Positions 51,770 to 60,460 of a stretch of DNA of 64,000 nt are shown piece by piece. Position numbers and translations under genes: made by a program. The stretch's first letter is position 1. Each line of letters opens with the position of its first letter. Under the pieces are notes generated by a model. It saw nothing but the letters and a program-made list of their open reading frames with translations. It ran no database searches and had not been told where the DNA came from. Source of the DNA: an uncultured Blautia sp. (GTDB taxonomy: Bacteria; Bacillota; Clostridia; Lachnospirales; Lachnospiraceae); NCBI GenBank assembly GCA_958367245.1, contig CATXEA010000003.1, forward strand, positions 1 through 64,000. The letters are read 5' to 3'.

Positions 51770-53125
51770 ATGGAATTACAGGGAAAAAAGGTTCTGGTAT
51801 TCGGTTCCGGAAAAAGCGGAATCGGAGCTTCTGACCTTTTGGGCAAGGTTGGCGCATTTCCGATTATTTACGATGGAAATGCCAAGGTTGATAAAGAAGC
51901 AGTGATACATAAAACAGAAGGGACATACAGGCTGGAAGTTTATGCAGGAGAGCTTCCGAAGGAAGTTCAGGACAGTCTTGACCTGGTTGTTTTAAGCCCG
52001 GGTGTACCGGTGGATCTGCCGATTGTGAAAAGCTTCTACAAACAGGGACTTCCTGTATGGGGAGAAGTGGAGCTTGCTTACCGGACAGGTAAGGGAGAAG
52101 TTCTGGCTATCACGGGAACGAACGGAAAGACTACGACGACAGCTCTTCTGGGCAAAATTATGTCAGATGCTAAAGATTCTGTCTTTGTGGTGGGAAATAT
52201 CGGAACTCCGTATACATCCAGAGCGCTGGAGATGAAAGACAGCACAGTGACTGTGGCGGAAATCAGCAGCTTCCAGCTTGAAACGATTGAGAAATTCGCG
52301 CCAAAGGTAAGTGCGATTCTTAATATTACAGAAGACCACTTAAATCGTCATCATACTATGGAAGAGTATATCCGTGTGAAGGAGCTGATTACGAAAAATC
52401 AGGGGGCAGAGGATGTCTGTGTGCTGAATTATGAGGACGAGGTGCTTCGCGCATTCGGTCAGAATCTTGTTCCGCGGGCAGTATATTTTTCCAGTGAACG
52501 AAAGCTTGAGGAAGGAATTTATCTTGACGGGGATTCCATTATCCTCAAAGACGGAGAACTGGAAACAGAGGTAGTGAAGACCGGAGAACTGAAGCTTCTG
52601 GGCAAGCATAACTTTGAGAATGTGATGGCTGCCGTTGCTATGGCATATTATGCAGGCGTGGACCTTGCGGATATCAGGAAAAGCATTTGTGAATTTACAG
52701 CCGTAGAGCACAGAATCGAATATGTAACAGAGAAAAATGGCGTTGTGTATTACAACGATTCCAAGGGAACGAATCCGGATGCAGCCATTAAGGGAATTCA
52801 GGCGATGAACCGCCCGACCTGGCTGATCGGCGGAGGATATGACAAGGAATCCTGCTACGATGAATGGATTGAGGCGTTTGACGGCAAGGTGCGTTGTCTT
52901 GTTCTTATTGGACAGACGAAAGAAAAAATAAAAGAAGCGGCAGAAAAGCACGGCTTCCATGATATTGTCCTTCTGGACAATTTAAAAGAGGCGGTTTCCT
53001 ACTGTGGAGAACATGCAGTTTCCGGAGAGGCAGTGCTTCTTTCCCCTGCGTGCGCAAGTTGGGGACAGTTCGATAATTACGAACAGCGCGGAGATATGTT
53101 TAAAGAATATGTCCGCAATCTTTAA
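51770..53125 (+). CDS. murD: UDP-N-acetylmuramoylalanine-D-glutamate ligase
   Basis: A 451-residue ATP-dependent ligase adding D-Glu to UDP-MurNAc-L-Ala. It has an N-terminal Rossmann-like UDP domain (KKVLVFGSGKSGIGASDLL), the P-loop ITGTNGKTTTTALLGKI, NITEDHLNRHHTMEEYI and the C-terminal YNDSKGTNPDA and LSPACASWGQFDNYEQRG motifs. CAGGAGGT precedes the ATG. Standard position between mraY and ftsW. Confidence 0.97.
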   Translation: MELQGKKVLVFGSGKSGIGASDLLGKVGAFPIIYDGNAKVDKEAVIHKTEGTYRLEVYAGELPKEVQDSLDLVVLSPGVPVDLPIVKSFYKQGLPVWGEVELAYRTGKGEVLAITGTNGKTTTTALLGKIMSDAKDSVFVVGNIGTPYTSRALEMKDSTVTVAEISSFQLETIEKFAPKVSAILNITEDHLNRHHTMEEYIRVKELITKNQGAEDVCVLNYEDEVLRAFGQNLVPRAVYFSSERKLEEGIYLDGDSIILKDGELETEVVKTGELKLLGKHNFENVMAAVAMAYYAGVDLADIRKSICEFTAVEHRIEYVTEKNGVVYYNDSKGTNPDAAIKGIQAMNRPTWLIGGGYDKESCYDEWIEAFDGKVRCLVLIGQTKEKIKEAAEKHGFHDIVLLDNLKEAVSYCGEHAVSGEAVLLSPACASWGQFDNYEQRGDMFKEYVRNL

Positions 53126-53189
53126 GGAATATCTGCACCGGGACTTCTCATATGCTTAAAAGAGGCTGAAGCAGGAGAGTGGGAAGACC

Positions 53190-54296
53190 GTGCCGGAAAA
53201 AAAGCGAAGAGATTCTTTTCAAAAAACAGATATGACGATGCTGGTACTTGTACTGATGCTGGTGGTTTTTGGACTTACCGTTTTGTACAGCACCAGTGAA
53301 TATAATGGCAGAGTACGTTTCCACGACTCTGCCTATTATTTTAAAAAACAGCTTTTTGCTACTGTTCTGGGAATTTTTGCCATGTACGCTGTATCTTTGG
53401 TAGATTATCATACCTTTATCAGAGCAGCCCCTGCTGCATACCTTCTTTCCATGGCGCTTTCCACAGCAGTTCTTCTGGTAGGACAGGAGATTAACGGTTC
53501 AAAAAGATGGCTGAATCTCGGACCGCTGTCTTTCCAGCCGTCGGAATTTGCCAAGGTGTCTGTAATTCTCTTCCTTGCATGGCAGATTGGAAGGAGCAGC
53601 GGCAAAACCTCAGGCTTCTGGTTTATGTGCAGGACAATGGCGACTCTTCTGCCTATTGTGGGGCTGGTCGGTTCAAATAATCTGAGCACTGCCATTATCA
53701 TTCTCGGAATCGGAGTTGTTCTTATTTTTGTATCGAATTCCAGATATCTGCAGTTTATAGGGATGGGCGGAGCAGGAATCGCCTTTGTAGGAATTTTTCT
53801 TGCCATGGAAAGCTACCGTCTGGAACGCCTTGCCATTTGGAGGAATCCTGAGAAATATGAGAAAGGCTTCCAGACAATACAGGGACTTTATGCAATTGGA
53901 AGCGGCGGGATTTTCGGAAGAGGTCTGGGGAGCAGTCTGCAGAAGCTGGGATTTGTGCCTGAGGCGCAGAATGATATGATTTTTTCGATTATCTGCGAGG
54001 AACTGGGGCTGGCAGGGGCAGCGGTTCTCATTCTTGTTTTCGGACTTTTGCTCTGGAGGCTTTGCGTTGCCGCGATGCACAGTCCGGATCTTGAGGGGGC
54101 GCTGATATGCGCCGGAATTATGGCGCACCTTGCGATTCAGGTGATTCTCAATATTGCAGTTGTGACAAATACCATACCGAATACAGGGATTACCCTGCCG
54201 TTTGTAAGCTATGGGGGAACTTCCGTTGTATTCCTTCTGGGGGAAATGGGGCTTGCCCTGTCTGTGGGAAATCACAGGAAGCTTCCTCCTGCATAG
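53190..54296 (+). CDS. ftsW: SEDS-family peptidoglycan glycosyltransferase FtsW
   Basis: A 368-residue polytopic protein (about ten segments) that polymerises lipid II at the septum together with its class B PBP. SEDS signatures are INGSKRWLNLGPLSFQPSEF, the catalytic-Asp-bearing loop region after GSSLQKLGFVPEAQNDMIFS, and NTGITLPFVSYGGTS. The start is GTG 53190, the first good start in frame. The basic, short cytosolic N-terminus fits. SpoVE homologues are equally similar, so vegetative or sporulation use cannot be told apart by sequence. Confidence 0.94.
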   Translation: MPEKKRRDSFQKTDMTMLVLVLMLVVFGLTVLYSTSEYNGRVRFHDSAYYFKKQLFATVLGIFAMYAVSLVDYHTFIRAAPAAYLLSMALSTAVLLVGQEINGSKRWLNLGPLSFQPSEFAKVSVILFLAWQIGRSSGKTSGFWFMCRTMATLLPIVGLVGSNNLSTAIIILGIGVVLIFVSNSRYLQFIGMGGAGIAFVGIFLAMESYRLERLAIWRNPEKYEKGFQTIQGLYAIGSGGIFGRGLGSSLQKLGFVPEAQNDMIFSIICEELGLAGAAVLILVFGLLLWRLCVAAMHSPDLEGALICAGIMAHLAIQVILNIAVVTNTIPNTGITLPFVSYGGTSVVFLLGEMGLALSVGNHRKLPPA

Positions 54297-54331
54297 AATA
54301 AACAGTAAGAAGGTCTTTAGGAGTGAGGGGA

Positions 54332-55585
54332 TTGAATGAAATCCGCATAACAGGCGGGAATTCCCTGCACGGGAGCGTTTCCATACAGGGAGCCAAAAAT
54401 TCTGCGCTTCCAATGATGGCAGCGTCACTTTTACACAGGGGAATCAGCGTTCTGAAAGGCTGTCCCCGAATTGCCGATGTATTCTGTATGGAGGAAATTC
54501 TTCGGGAGCTTGGCGCTGTGACCTGGTGGGATGACCATGATTTATATCTCGATTGTACAGAAGCGGATAAAACAGAGATTTCAGCAGGATATACAGAAAA
54601 AATGCGTTCATCTGTAATTCTTCTCGGTGTTCTTCTTGCCAGAAATAAAAAAGGCTGTATTGGTTATCCGGGCGGCTGTGTAATAGGACGTCGTCCTGTA
54701 GACCTTCATGTATCTGCCCTGAGAAGCCTTGGCGCCCGGATTACAGAGGGCGGTTTTTTCATTTACGGAGAATGTGACAGTCTGAAAGGAAACAGGATTG
54801 TTTTTGGTAAATCCAGTGTGGGAGCGACAGAGCAGGCGGTTCTTGCTGCTGTGACTGCGAAGGGGGAAACGCTTCTTGAAAATTGTGCAAGAGAGCCGGA
54901 AATCCTGTGGCTGTGCAGATATCTGAAAACTATGGGAGCCAGCATACAGGGGGAGGGAAGCTCTGTTATAAGGATACAGGGAGTAAAAGAACTGTCGGGA
55001 GGGGAGATGAGAGTTCCTCCTGACAGAATTGTTGCGGGAACCTATATATGCGCGGCAGCCATTACGAGAAGTGAAATTACGATTGAAAATGCGCCGATAG
55101 AGGAGATGGAGGCATTCCTTAAGGTATATGAGAAAATGGGTGGACAATATGAAGGTAAAAGTGGTAAACTAAGGGTCAACGGAAAATTCGTCTGCCATCC
55201 AATCCGGTGCCTTGAAACAGAAGCGTATCCCGGATTTCCTACAGATTTGCAGTCGCCTGTTCTGGCAGTTCTTACGACAATACCGGGACAGAGCCATATT
55301 AAAGAGAGCATTTTCGAAGACAGGTTCAGAGCGGCTAAGGAGCTGGTGCGCATGGGGGCGCATATAGAGGTAAAAGGAGCAGAAGCCCGTATTGACGGAG
55401 GATATCCTCTCACAGGCTGCAGGGTAAGGGCTGACGAATTACGTGGAGGGGCTGCGCTTGTACTTGCCGCAATTGCCGCGCAGGGAGAAACACGCATTGC
55501 AGGCGCAGGTTTCATCAGACGGGGATATGAGCATATTTGTGAAGACTTGAAGGCTTTGGGCTGTCAGGAAATCAGGGAAGAATAG
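54332..55585 (+). CDS. murA: UDP-N-acetylglucosamine 1-carboxyvinyltransferase
   Basis: A 417-residue enzyme for the first committed step of peptidoglycan synthesis (enolpyruvyl transfer to UDP-GlcNAc). It has GGNSLHGSVSIQGAKNSALP, the fosfomycin-target Cys in YPGGCVIGRRPVDLH and the late LRGGAALVLAAIAAQGET. Start choice: TTG 54332 gives MNEIRITGG, the family N-terminus, with AGGAG at 54319-54323. GTG 54323 (three residues longer) is possible. It sits where murG is usually found. Firmicutes often have two MurA copies, and this is likely one of them. Confidence 0.93.
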   Translation: MNEIRITGGNSLHGSVSIQGAKNSALPMMAASLLHRGISVLKGCPRIADVFCMEEILRELGAVTWWDDHDLYLDCTEADKTEISAGYTEKMRSSVILLGVLLARNKKGCIGYPGGCVIGRRPVDLHVSALRSLGARITEGGFFIYGECDSLKGNRIVFGKSSVGATEQAVLAAVTAKGETLLENCAREPEILWLCRYLKTMGASIQGEGSSVIRIQGVKELSGGEMRVPPDRIVAGTYICAAAITRSEITIENAPIEEMEAFLKVYEKMGGQYEGKSGKLRVNGKFVCHPIRCLETEAYPGFPTDLQSPVLAVLTTIPGQSHIKESIFEDRFRAAKELVRMGAHIEVKGAEARIDGGYPLTGCRVRADELRGGAALVLAAIAAQGETRIAGAGFIRRGYEHICEDLKALGCQEIREE

Positions 55586-55625
55586 ATAGGCAGACCCATG
55601 AAAAAAGACACAGGAATAAATATTT

Positions 55626-56906
55626 ATGAAAAAATCCAATTACCGTAAAAACAAGATATTTGCTGAAATCAGCAGTAAAACATGGAAAATCATACTGGGC
55701 GCTCTGGGAGCAGGACTTATTCTGGGAGCAGCAGCCTTTTTTACGTATTTCAGAGTAGAACGGGTAGAGGTGATGGGGTGCAGCCATTACACCCAGGATG
55801 AAATAAAAGAGAAAGTATTGAGAGGCCCGCTGGCGTCCAATTCCGTTCTGGCGCCTCTTTTTTATACAAAGAAAGAGGTGTCCGGAATACCTCTCGTGTC
55901 CGGATATACAGTGACCAGGATTAACAGGAATACTATCTGCATCAGTGTAAAAGAAAAAAGACCTGTAGGCTGTATTCCTTTTCTTGGAAATTATATCTAT
56001 TTTGACAGAAACGGTTACTTCGTTCACGGGTCAGGAGAGCGGGATGAGTCTGTTCCCTATTTCGACGGAATTGAGGTAAAGAAGGTTGTTCTGAACGAGA
56101 AGCTGCCGATTAAGGGGAAAACAGTTCTGAATACTGCTGTGGCTCTGTCTACGATTTTTAAGAAAAATGAAACAATTCCGGATCACATCCGTTTCGATGA
56201 GAACTATAATATCAGTCTGGAATACGGAAATATCACAGTTTCTCTTGGAAGAGACGAGAATCTGGAAGAAAAGATGTCAAGAGTTGTCGCGATTATGCCC
56301 AAGATACAGGGGATGTCGGGAATTCTTCATATGGAAAATATCAGCACCAATGGAAATACCTTTGAGGCAGAGCAGGAAGAGATTACTGCTGAGAACTGGA
56401 ACGGCGGTTACGATGAAAACGGCGAATACACAGGATACGGCGAGTATGACGAGAACGGAAACCATGTAGGTCCCAAGCCTATGACAGACCTTGATTATGC
56501 AATTCAGGCGTGGAAGGGCGGTTATGACGGCGAAGGCGATTATACAGGAGCCGGAGAATACGACGAATACGGAAATTATACAGGACCGAAGCCTACACAG
56601 GAGCTTATTGATTCTTTTGGAGACTGGAAAGGCGGCTATCTTGAAGACGGAAGCTTCGTGGGATACGGAGAACTGGATAAGGACGGCAATTATGTAGGCC
56701 CTAATCCAAATACCGAAGGTTCAGAAACAGAGGATTCAGGAGACTCCTACAATGACGGGGGTTACGGTGAGGGCTATGGAGACGGCTACAGTTCCGGAGA
56801 CGGCTATAGTTCAGGAGACGGTTATAGCTCAGGAGACGGCTATGACGGAGCGTATGGAGAGGGCTACGGCGATGGTTATGACGGAAGCTATGACCAGGGA
56901 TATTAG
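55626..56906 (+). CDS. ftsQ: FtsQ/DivIB-type division protein with Gly/Tyr repeat tail
   Basis: A 426-residue bitopic protein. A basic N-terminus and one membrane segment (IILGALGAGLILGAAAFFTY) precede a POTRA/FtsQ region (VERVEVMGCSHYTQDEIKEK) and the beta domain (GYTVTRINRNTICISVKEKR). From about residue 256 comes a long extracytoplasmic tail: three ~40-residue repeats built on GGYDE-GEYTG-GEYDE-GN-VGPKP, then a Gly/Asp/Ser/Tyr-rich low-complexity end (GYSSGDGYSSGDGY and similar). The core fits DivIB, which scaffolds the FtsL/DivIC and FtsW/PBP complex. The tail is not part of the usual family. Confidence 0.88.
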   Translation: MKKSNYRKNKIFAEISSKTWKIILGALGAGLILGAAAFFTYFRVERVEVMGCSHYTQDEIKEKVLRGPLASNSVLAPLFYTKKEVSGIPLVSGYTVTRINRNTICISVKEKRPVGCIPFLGNYIYFDRNGYFVHGSGERDESVPYFDGIEVKKVVLNEKLPIKGKTVLNTAVALSTIFKKNETIPDHIRFDENYNISLEYGNITVSLGRDENLEEKMSRVVAIMPKIQGMSGILHMENISTNGNTFEAEQEEITAENWNGGYDENGEYTGYGEYDENGNHVGPKPMTDLDYAIQAWKGGYDGEGDYTGAGEYDEYGNYTGPKPTQELIDSFGDWKGGYLEDGSFVGYGELDKDGNYVGPNPNTEGSETEDSGDSYNDGGYGEGYGDGYSSGDGYSSGDGYSSGDGYDGAYGEGYGDGYDGSYDQGY

Positions 56907-57012
56907 AATGGAGCGCTTATCAGAAAACAGTTAAAAACCCTGTGAAAACTGCCGCTGTATCTGGAATGTGGCGAAAAATCGTGAAAAAAGTATAAAAAAA
57001 TAAAATTAGTAG

Positions 57013-57041
57013 TTGATTAATTCTCAAAAAAAAAGTATGAT
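57013..57041 (+). promoter_or_regulatory. ftsZ promoter
   Basis: TTGATT (57013-57018), a 17-bp spacer and TATGAT (57036-57041) in the AT-rich 216-base gap after ftsQ. It gives ftsZ its own expression. Confidence 0.7.
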
Positions 57042-57122
57042 ATATCTATATGTAGCTTAAAACAAAAAACGATAAAAATATACTGAGAAGGATATCAGGT
57101 AGAAATAAAAGGAGGAAGTACA

Positions 57123-58289
57123 TTGTTAGAGATTATGTCAAATGAGGCTGAATCATCTGCAAAGATAATTGTTATTGGCGTAGGTGGAGCCGGAAATAAT
57201 GCAGTAAACAGAATGGTGGAAGAGGCCATCGGCGGAGTAGAGTTTGTAGGTGTCAACACTGATAAACAGGCTTTGACTCTGTGTAAAGCTCCGACTGTAC
57301 TTCAGATTGGCGAGAAGATCACCAAGGGTCTCGGTGCAGGAGCCCAGCCTGAGGTTGGTCAGAAGGCTGCAGAGGAGAGCATTGAAGAAGTGAAACAGTT
57401 AATGGAAGGCGCAGACATGGTATTCGTTACCTGTGGTATGGGCGGCGGAACCGGAACAGGTGCTGCACCTGTAATCGCGGCTGCAGCGAAAGAAATGGGT
57501 ATCCTGACAGTTGGCGTTGTAACCAAGCCTTTCCGTTTTGAAGCGAAAACAAGAATGAATAATGCCCTTGCAGGGATTGAGAATCTGAAGAAAGCAGTGG
57601 ATACCTTAATTGTAATCCCGAATGATAAATTACTTGAGGTGGTTGACCGCCGTACAACAATGCCGGAAGCGCTGAGAAAGGCTGACGAAGTGCTTCAGCA
57701 GGCTGTTCAGGGAATCACTGACCTTATTAATCTGCCGGCGCTTATCAATCTGGACTTCGCAGATGTTCAGACTGTTATGACAGACAAAGGTATCGCGCAT
57801 ATCGGTATCGGCGAAGCAAGAGGAGACGACAAGGCTATGGAAGCTGTACAGCAGGCTGTATCCTCACCGCTTCTTGAGACAACCATTAAAGGCGCGACTC
57901 ATGTTATCATCAACATTTCCGGTGACATCTCTCTTATGGATGCCAACGATGCTGCAAGCTATGTGCAGGAGCTTACTGGTGAAGAGGCAAATATCATCTT
58001 TGGTGCAATGTATGATGATACAGTTGCAGATTATGCAAGAATCACAGTTATTGCTACAGGTCTTAACGATGAAAAGGCTCAGAGCAGCCCGTTTGGAAAC
58101 AGAGCTTCCAATGCTGCTTTTGCAAATAAGAGACCGGCAGCTCAGACAGCAAGTGCGCCGTCTATGGGAATGAATATGCCAAGCTTCAGTCTTCCGACTA
58201 TGAATGCGACTCCGTTCGGAACCAAGACTCCGTCCAGCACTGTACAGAGAAAAGATATCCAGATTCCGGATTTCCTGAAAAACAGATAA
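57123..58289 (+). CDS. ftsZ: Cell division protein FtsZ
   Basis: A 388-residue tubulin-like GTPase that forms the cytokinetic ring. It has IIVIGVGGAGNNAVNRM, the tubulin signature GMGGGTGTGAAPV, the T7 loop NLDFADVQTVM, a variable linker after ~330 and the C-terminal anchor peptide IQIPDFLKNR, which binds FtsA/SepF partners. The start is TTG 57123, spaced 6 nt from AAGGAGG. The in-frame ATG at 57135 is too far. No ftsA precedes it. Confidence 0.96.
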   Translation: MLEIMSNEAESSAKIIVIGVGGAGNNAVNRMVEEAIGGVEFVGVNTDKQALTLCKAPTVLQIGEKITKGLGAGAQPEVGQKAAEESIEEVKQLMEGADMVFVTCGMGGGTGTGAAPVIAAAAKEMGILTVGVVTKPFRFEAKTRMNNALAGIENLKKAVDTLIVIPNDKLLEVVDRRTTMPEALRKADEVLQQAVQGITDLINLPALINLDFADVQTVMTDKGIAHIGIGEARGDDKAMEAVQQAVSSPLLETTIKGATHVIINISGDISLMDANDAASYVQELTGEEANIIFGAMYDDTVADYARITVIATGLNDEKAQSSPFGNRASNAAFANKRPAAQTASAPSMGMNMPSFSLPTMNATPFGTKTPSSTVQRKDIQIPDFLKNR

Positions 58290-58311
58290 GAAACACGAAT
58301 ATAATAAAAGA

Positions 58312-58343
58312 GGGAAGATTACCGCAGAAACGGTAGTCTTCCC
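58312..58343. terminator. Terminator between ftsZ and DUF1540 gene
   Basis: GGGAAGATTACCG (58312-58324) pairs with CGGTAGTCTTCCC (58331-58343) with one wobble. A and T runs flank it, so it can serve both convergent genes. Confidence 0.88.
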
Positions 58344-58350
58344 TTTTTCT

Positions 58351-58668
58351 TTACTTTGTTTCGAAGGTATCGCAGCAGGTCTCGCCGGATTTTGCAGCAT
58401 GACCTCCGTCAACTCTGATTGCGGAAGCCGTACATTTGCATTTGTCATTGTAAGTGCAGTTGTTGGCTTTACAGTCAATGTGTATTTCGTGACAGCCGCA
58501 GCCGCTGCTTGCGCAGTCCGATGCATTTTCTCCTCTTTTTCGGAAGCTTTCGCAGCTTGTTTCACTGGAGAGACGGGCGTCTTCACCGGCTACAAGGATG
58601 TCGCCCTTGGAGCAGAGATGGTTGTCGTTGTAGACGCAGGTAACTGCAGAACATTTCAGTGTAGTCAT
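58351..58668 (-). CDS. Small cysteine-rich protein with two DUF1540 units
   Basis: A 105-residue protein with 13 cysteines in two similar halves. The first unit has LKCSAVTCVYNDNHLCSKGD and the second HIDCKANNCTYNDKCKCTAS, each ending in a Ser/Cys-rich C-terminal turn. GGAGG lies 7 nt before ATG 58668; the longer frame upstream is not used. DUF1540 proteins occur widely in anaerobic Clostridia and are thought to bind metal through their cysteines, but the function is unknown. Confidence 0.88.
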   Translation of the reverse strand: MTTLKCSAVTCVYNDNHLCSKGDILVAGEDARLSSETSCESFRKRGENASDCASSGCGCHEIHIDCKANNCTYNDKCKCTASAIRVDGGHAAKSGETCCDTFETK

Positions 58669-58749
58669 TTTTTTACCTCCTTTTTGCTGTACAGAAGATA
58701 GTCTGCCCGAAAAAATTTTAAATATGCACTGTACTAAAAAGAAAAAAGA

Positions 58750-58758
58750 TGGTAAAAT
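58750..58758 (+). promoter_or_regulatory. Extended -10 promoter candidate for the symporter
   Basis: TGGTAAAAT gives TG and TAAAAT (58753-58758). No clear -35 hexamer. Confidence 0.35.
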
Positions 58759-58824
58759 TAAAAACTGAATGTAACTGCAGATGAAGAGTGCAGAGACTAT
58801 GAAATAAATATAGGAGAAAAAACA

Positions 58825-60180
58825 ATGGAGAAAAAAAGAGGAAGTTTTACCAACAAACTGGGATTCGTCCTTGCAGCGGCAGGTTCTGCCGTAGGACTTG
58901 GAAACCTTTGGAGATTTCCGTATCTTGCTGCAAAGCACGGCGGCGGAATTTTCCTTCTGGTGTATCTGATTATTGCCGTTACCTTTGGTTTCGCGTTGAT
59001 GATCACCGAGATTGCACTTGGAAGAAAGACACGATTAAGTGCGATAGGAGCTTACGATGCTCTTGATAAGAGATTCAAATTTATGGGGTATCTGTCAAGC
59101 GCTGTACCGTTTATCATTACCCCGTATTACTGTGTAATCGGCGGATGGGTACTGAAATATCTGGTTGTATTTCTGACAAATAATGTATCTTCTGCGGCAG
59201 CAGACGGTTATTTTGAGAATTATATCGCACAGCCGGCAGCTCCGGTAATCTTTTTCCTGATTTATGTAATTATCGGCTGCGTGGTTGTCATGCTTGGCGT
59301 AGAAGGCGGAATTGAGAAGGCAAGCAGAATTATGATGCCTGTTCTTGTTATCATTTCCATCGTAGTGTCTGTGTTCAGTATTATGCAGCCGGGCGCATGG
59401 GAAGGTGTGAAATATTACCTTCTTCCCGATTTCAGCAGATTCAGCGCGACAACCGTGCTTGCAGCTATGGGGCAGTTATTTTATTCCATGTCTCTTGCAA
59501 TGGGTATTATGATTACTTATGGTTCCTATATGAAGAAAGAAAATCATCTGGAGCAGTCAGTGCGTCAGATTGAGATTTTTGATACAGGTATTGCTTTTAT
59601 GGCAGGTCTTATGATTATTCCTGCAGTATTTGCTTTCTCCGGCGGAAGTGAGGAAGCTCTTGGCAAAGGCCCGGGACTTATGTTTGTCACACTGCCTAAG
59701 GTATTCGAAAATATGAAATTCGGTACTGTGATCGGCGCCGTATTTTTCCTTCTTGTACTGTTTGCAGCGCTGACCTCATCTATTTCTCTGACAGAAACAC
59801 TGGTTTCTATTGTAAGAGACCGTCTCGGATGGGGAAGAAAGAAAGCCAGTGTGGTAATCCTTATTTTCCTTTGTGCAGTGGGAATTCCGGTATCTCTGGG
59901 ATTTGGTATCTGGGATTTCATCGCGCCGATGGGAATGAGCCTTCTTGATTTCTGTGACTTCGTCAGCAACAGTGTAATGATGCCGATTGTAGCGATCATA
60001 AGCTGTCTGTTTGTCGGTTTTGTCATCAAACCGAAGGCAATCATCGATGAGGTGGAAGTGAACGGTCCATTTAAGATGAAAAAATTCTATACTATTATCA
60101 TTAAATATATTGCACCGATCTGTCTTGTTGCAATTCTGATTTTTGCAGTCATGGAAGCAATGGGAATGATCACAGTATAA
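58825..60180 (+). CDS. Sodium-dependent transporter, neurotransmitter:sodium symporter family
   Basis: A 451-residue membrane protein with about 11-12 segments of the LeuT fold. The family signature is LAAAGSAVGLGNLWRFPYLA in TM1, where the unwound part binds substrate and sodium. SLTETLVSIVRDRLGW and MMPIVAIISCLFVGF are typical later parts. Bacterial members import amino acids such as tryptophan, tyrosine or leucine, but the substrate cannot be read here. AGGAGAAAAAACA is the ribosome site. It is monocistronic. Confidence 0.93.
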   Translation: MEKKRGSFTNKLGFVLAAAGSAVGLGNLWRFPYLAAKHGGGIFLLVYLIIAVTFGFALMITEIALGRKTRLSAIGAYDALDKRFKFMGYLSSAVPFIITPYYCVIGGWVLKYLVVFLTNNVSSAAADGYFENYIAQPAAPVIFFLIYVIIGCVVVMLGVEGGIEKASRIMMPVLVIISIVVSVFSIMQPGAWEGVKYYLLPDFSRFSATTVLAAMGQLFYSMSLAMGIMITYGSYMKKENHLEQSVRQIEIFDTGIAFMAGLMIIPAVFAFSGGSEEALGKGPGLMFVTLPKVFENMKFGTVIGAVFFLLVLFAALTSSISLTETLVSIVRDRLGWGRKKASVVILIFLCAVGIPVSLGFGIWDFIAPMGMSLLDFCDFVSNSVMMPIVAIISCLFVGFVIKPKAIIDEVEVNGPFKMKKFYTIIIKYIAPICLVAILIFAVMEAMGMITV

Positions 60181-60189
60181 AACAGTTCT

Positions 60190-60240
60190 CAGCCTGTATG
60201 GAAAAGTTTGCGAAAAACTATTGACATTCCATACAGGCTG
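60190..60240 (+). repeat. 14-bp perfect inverted repeat spanning the infC promoter
   Basis: CAGCCTGTATGGAA (60190-60203) is exactly complementary to TTCCATACAGGCTG (60227-60240). The TTGACA -35 box lies immediately inside the right arm, and the right arm forms most of the promoter spacer. The loop also contains a weak AGTTT/AAACT pairing. No T-run follows the right arm. Confidence 0.85.
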
Positions 60241-60249
60241 TGTTATTAT
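60221..60249 (+). promoter_or_regulatory. Promoter of infC-rpmI-rplT
   Basis: TTGACA (60221-60226), a 17-bp spacer and TATTAT (60244-60249). Transcription should start near 60256, giving a leader of about 205 nt. Confidence 0.8.
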
Positions 60250-60255
60250 ACCGAA

Positions 60256-60393
60256 GTACGTGAGAAAACAAAGCAGAGTGCCACTCTCACCTTAGCGCGA
60301 AAAGATGCGACTCGGGTTTATATTGCACAATACCACAGGACGATTGTATCAGTGGGTGTAATGGGAGTATGGGCATCTGTCCATGCTTTTTTT
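60256..60393 (+). ncRNA. Attenuating leader of the infC operon (L20-leader type)
   Basis: The ~205-nt leader ends its structured part in a terminator: AGTATGGGC (60366-60374) pairs with GTCCATGCT (60379-60387) and runs into T. In Firmicutes this operon is controlled by ribosomal protein L20 binding an rRNA-like fold in the leader and promoting termination. Position, length and terminator fit that model. I have not verified the L20-binding fold itself. Confidence 0.6.
60366..60393 (+). terminator. Leader terminator upstream of infC
   Basis: A 9-bp stem with two wobbles, loop ATCT, then a T-run; about 67 nt upstream of the infC start. Confidence 0.75.
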
Positions 60394-60460
60394 CGTATGA
60401 GATTATAGAGGGTTACGAGATAACAGTAGGTCTATCTAAGATGTATGGAGGTGCACAACA

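Noticed and set aside
56750..56904. Tandem repeats at the end of ftsQ considered as a CRISPR-like or minisatellite array
   Set aside because: The repeats are in frame, encode Gly-Tyr-Ser-Asp words, and have no unique spacers; they are a protein tail.
60208..60408. 66-codon frame in the infC leader
   Set aside because: It overlaps the promoter, leader and terminator, has no ribosome site, and its sequence is explained by the structured RNA.
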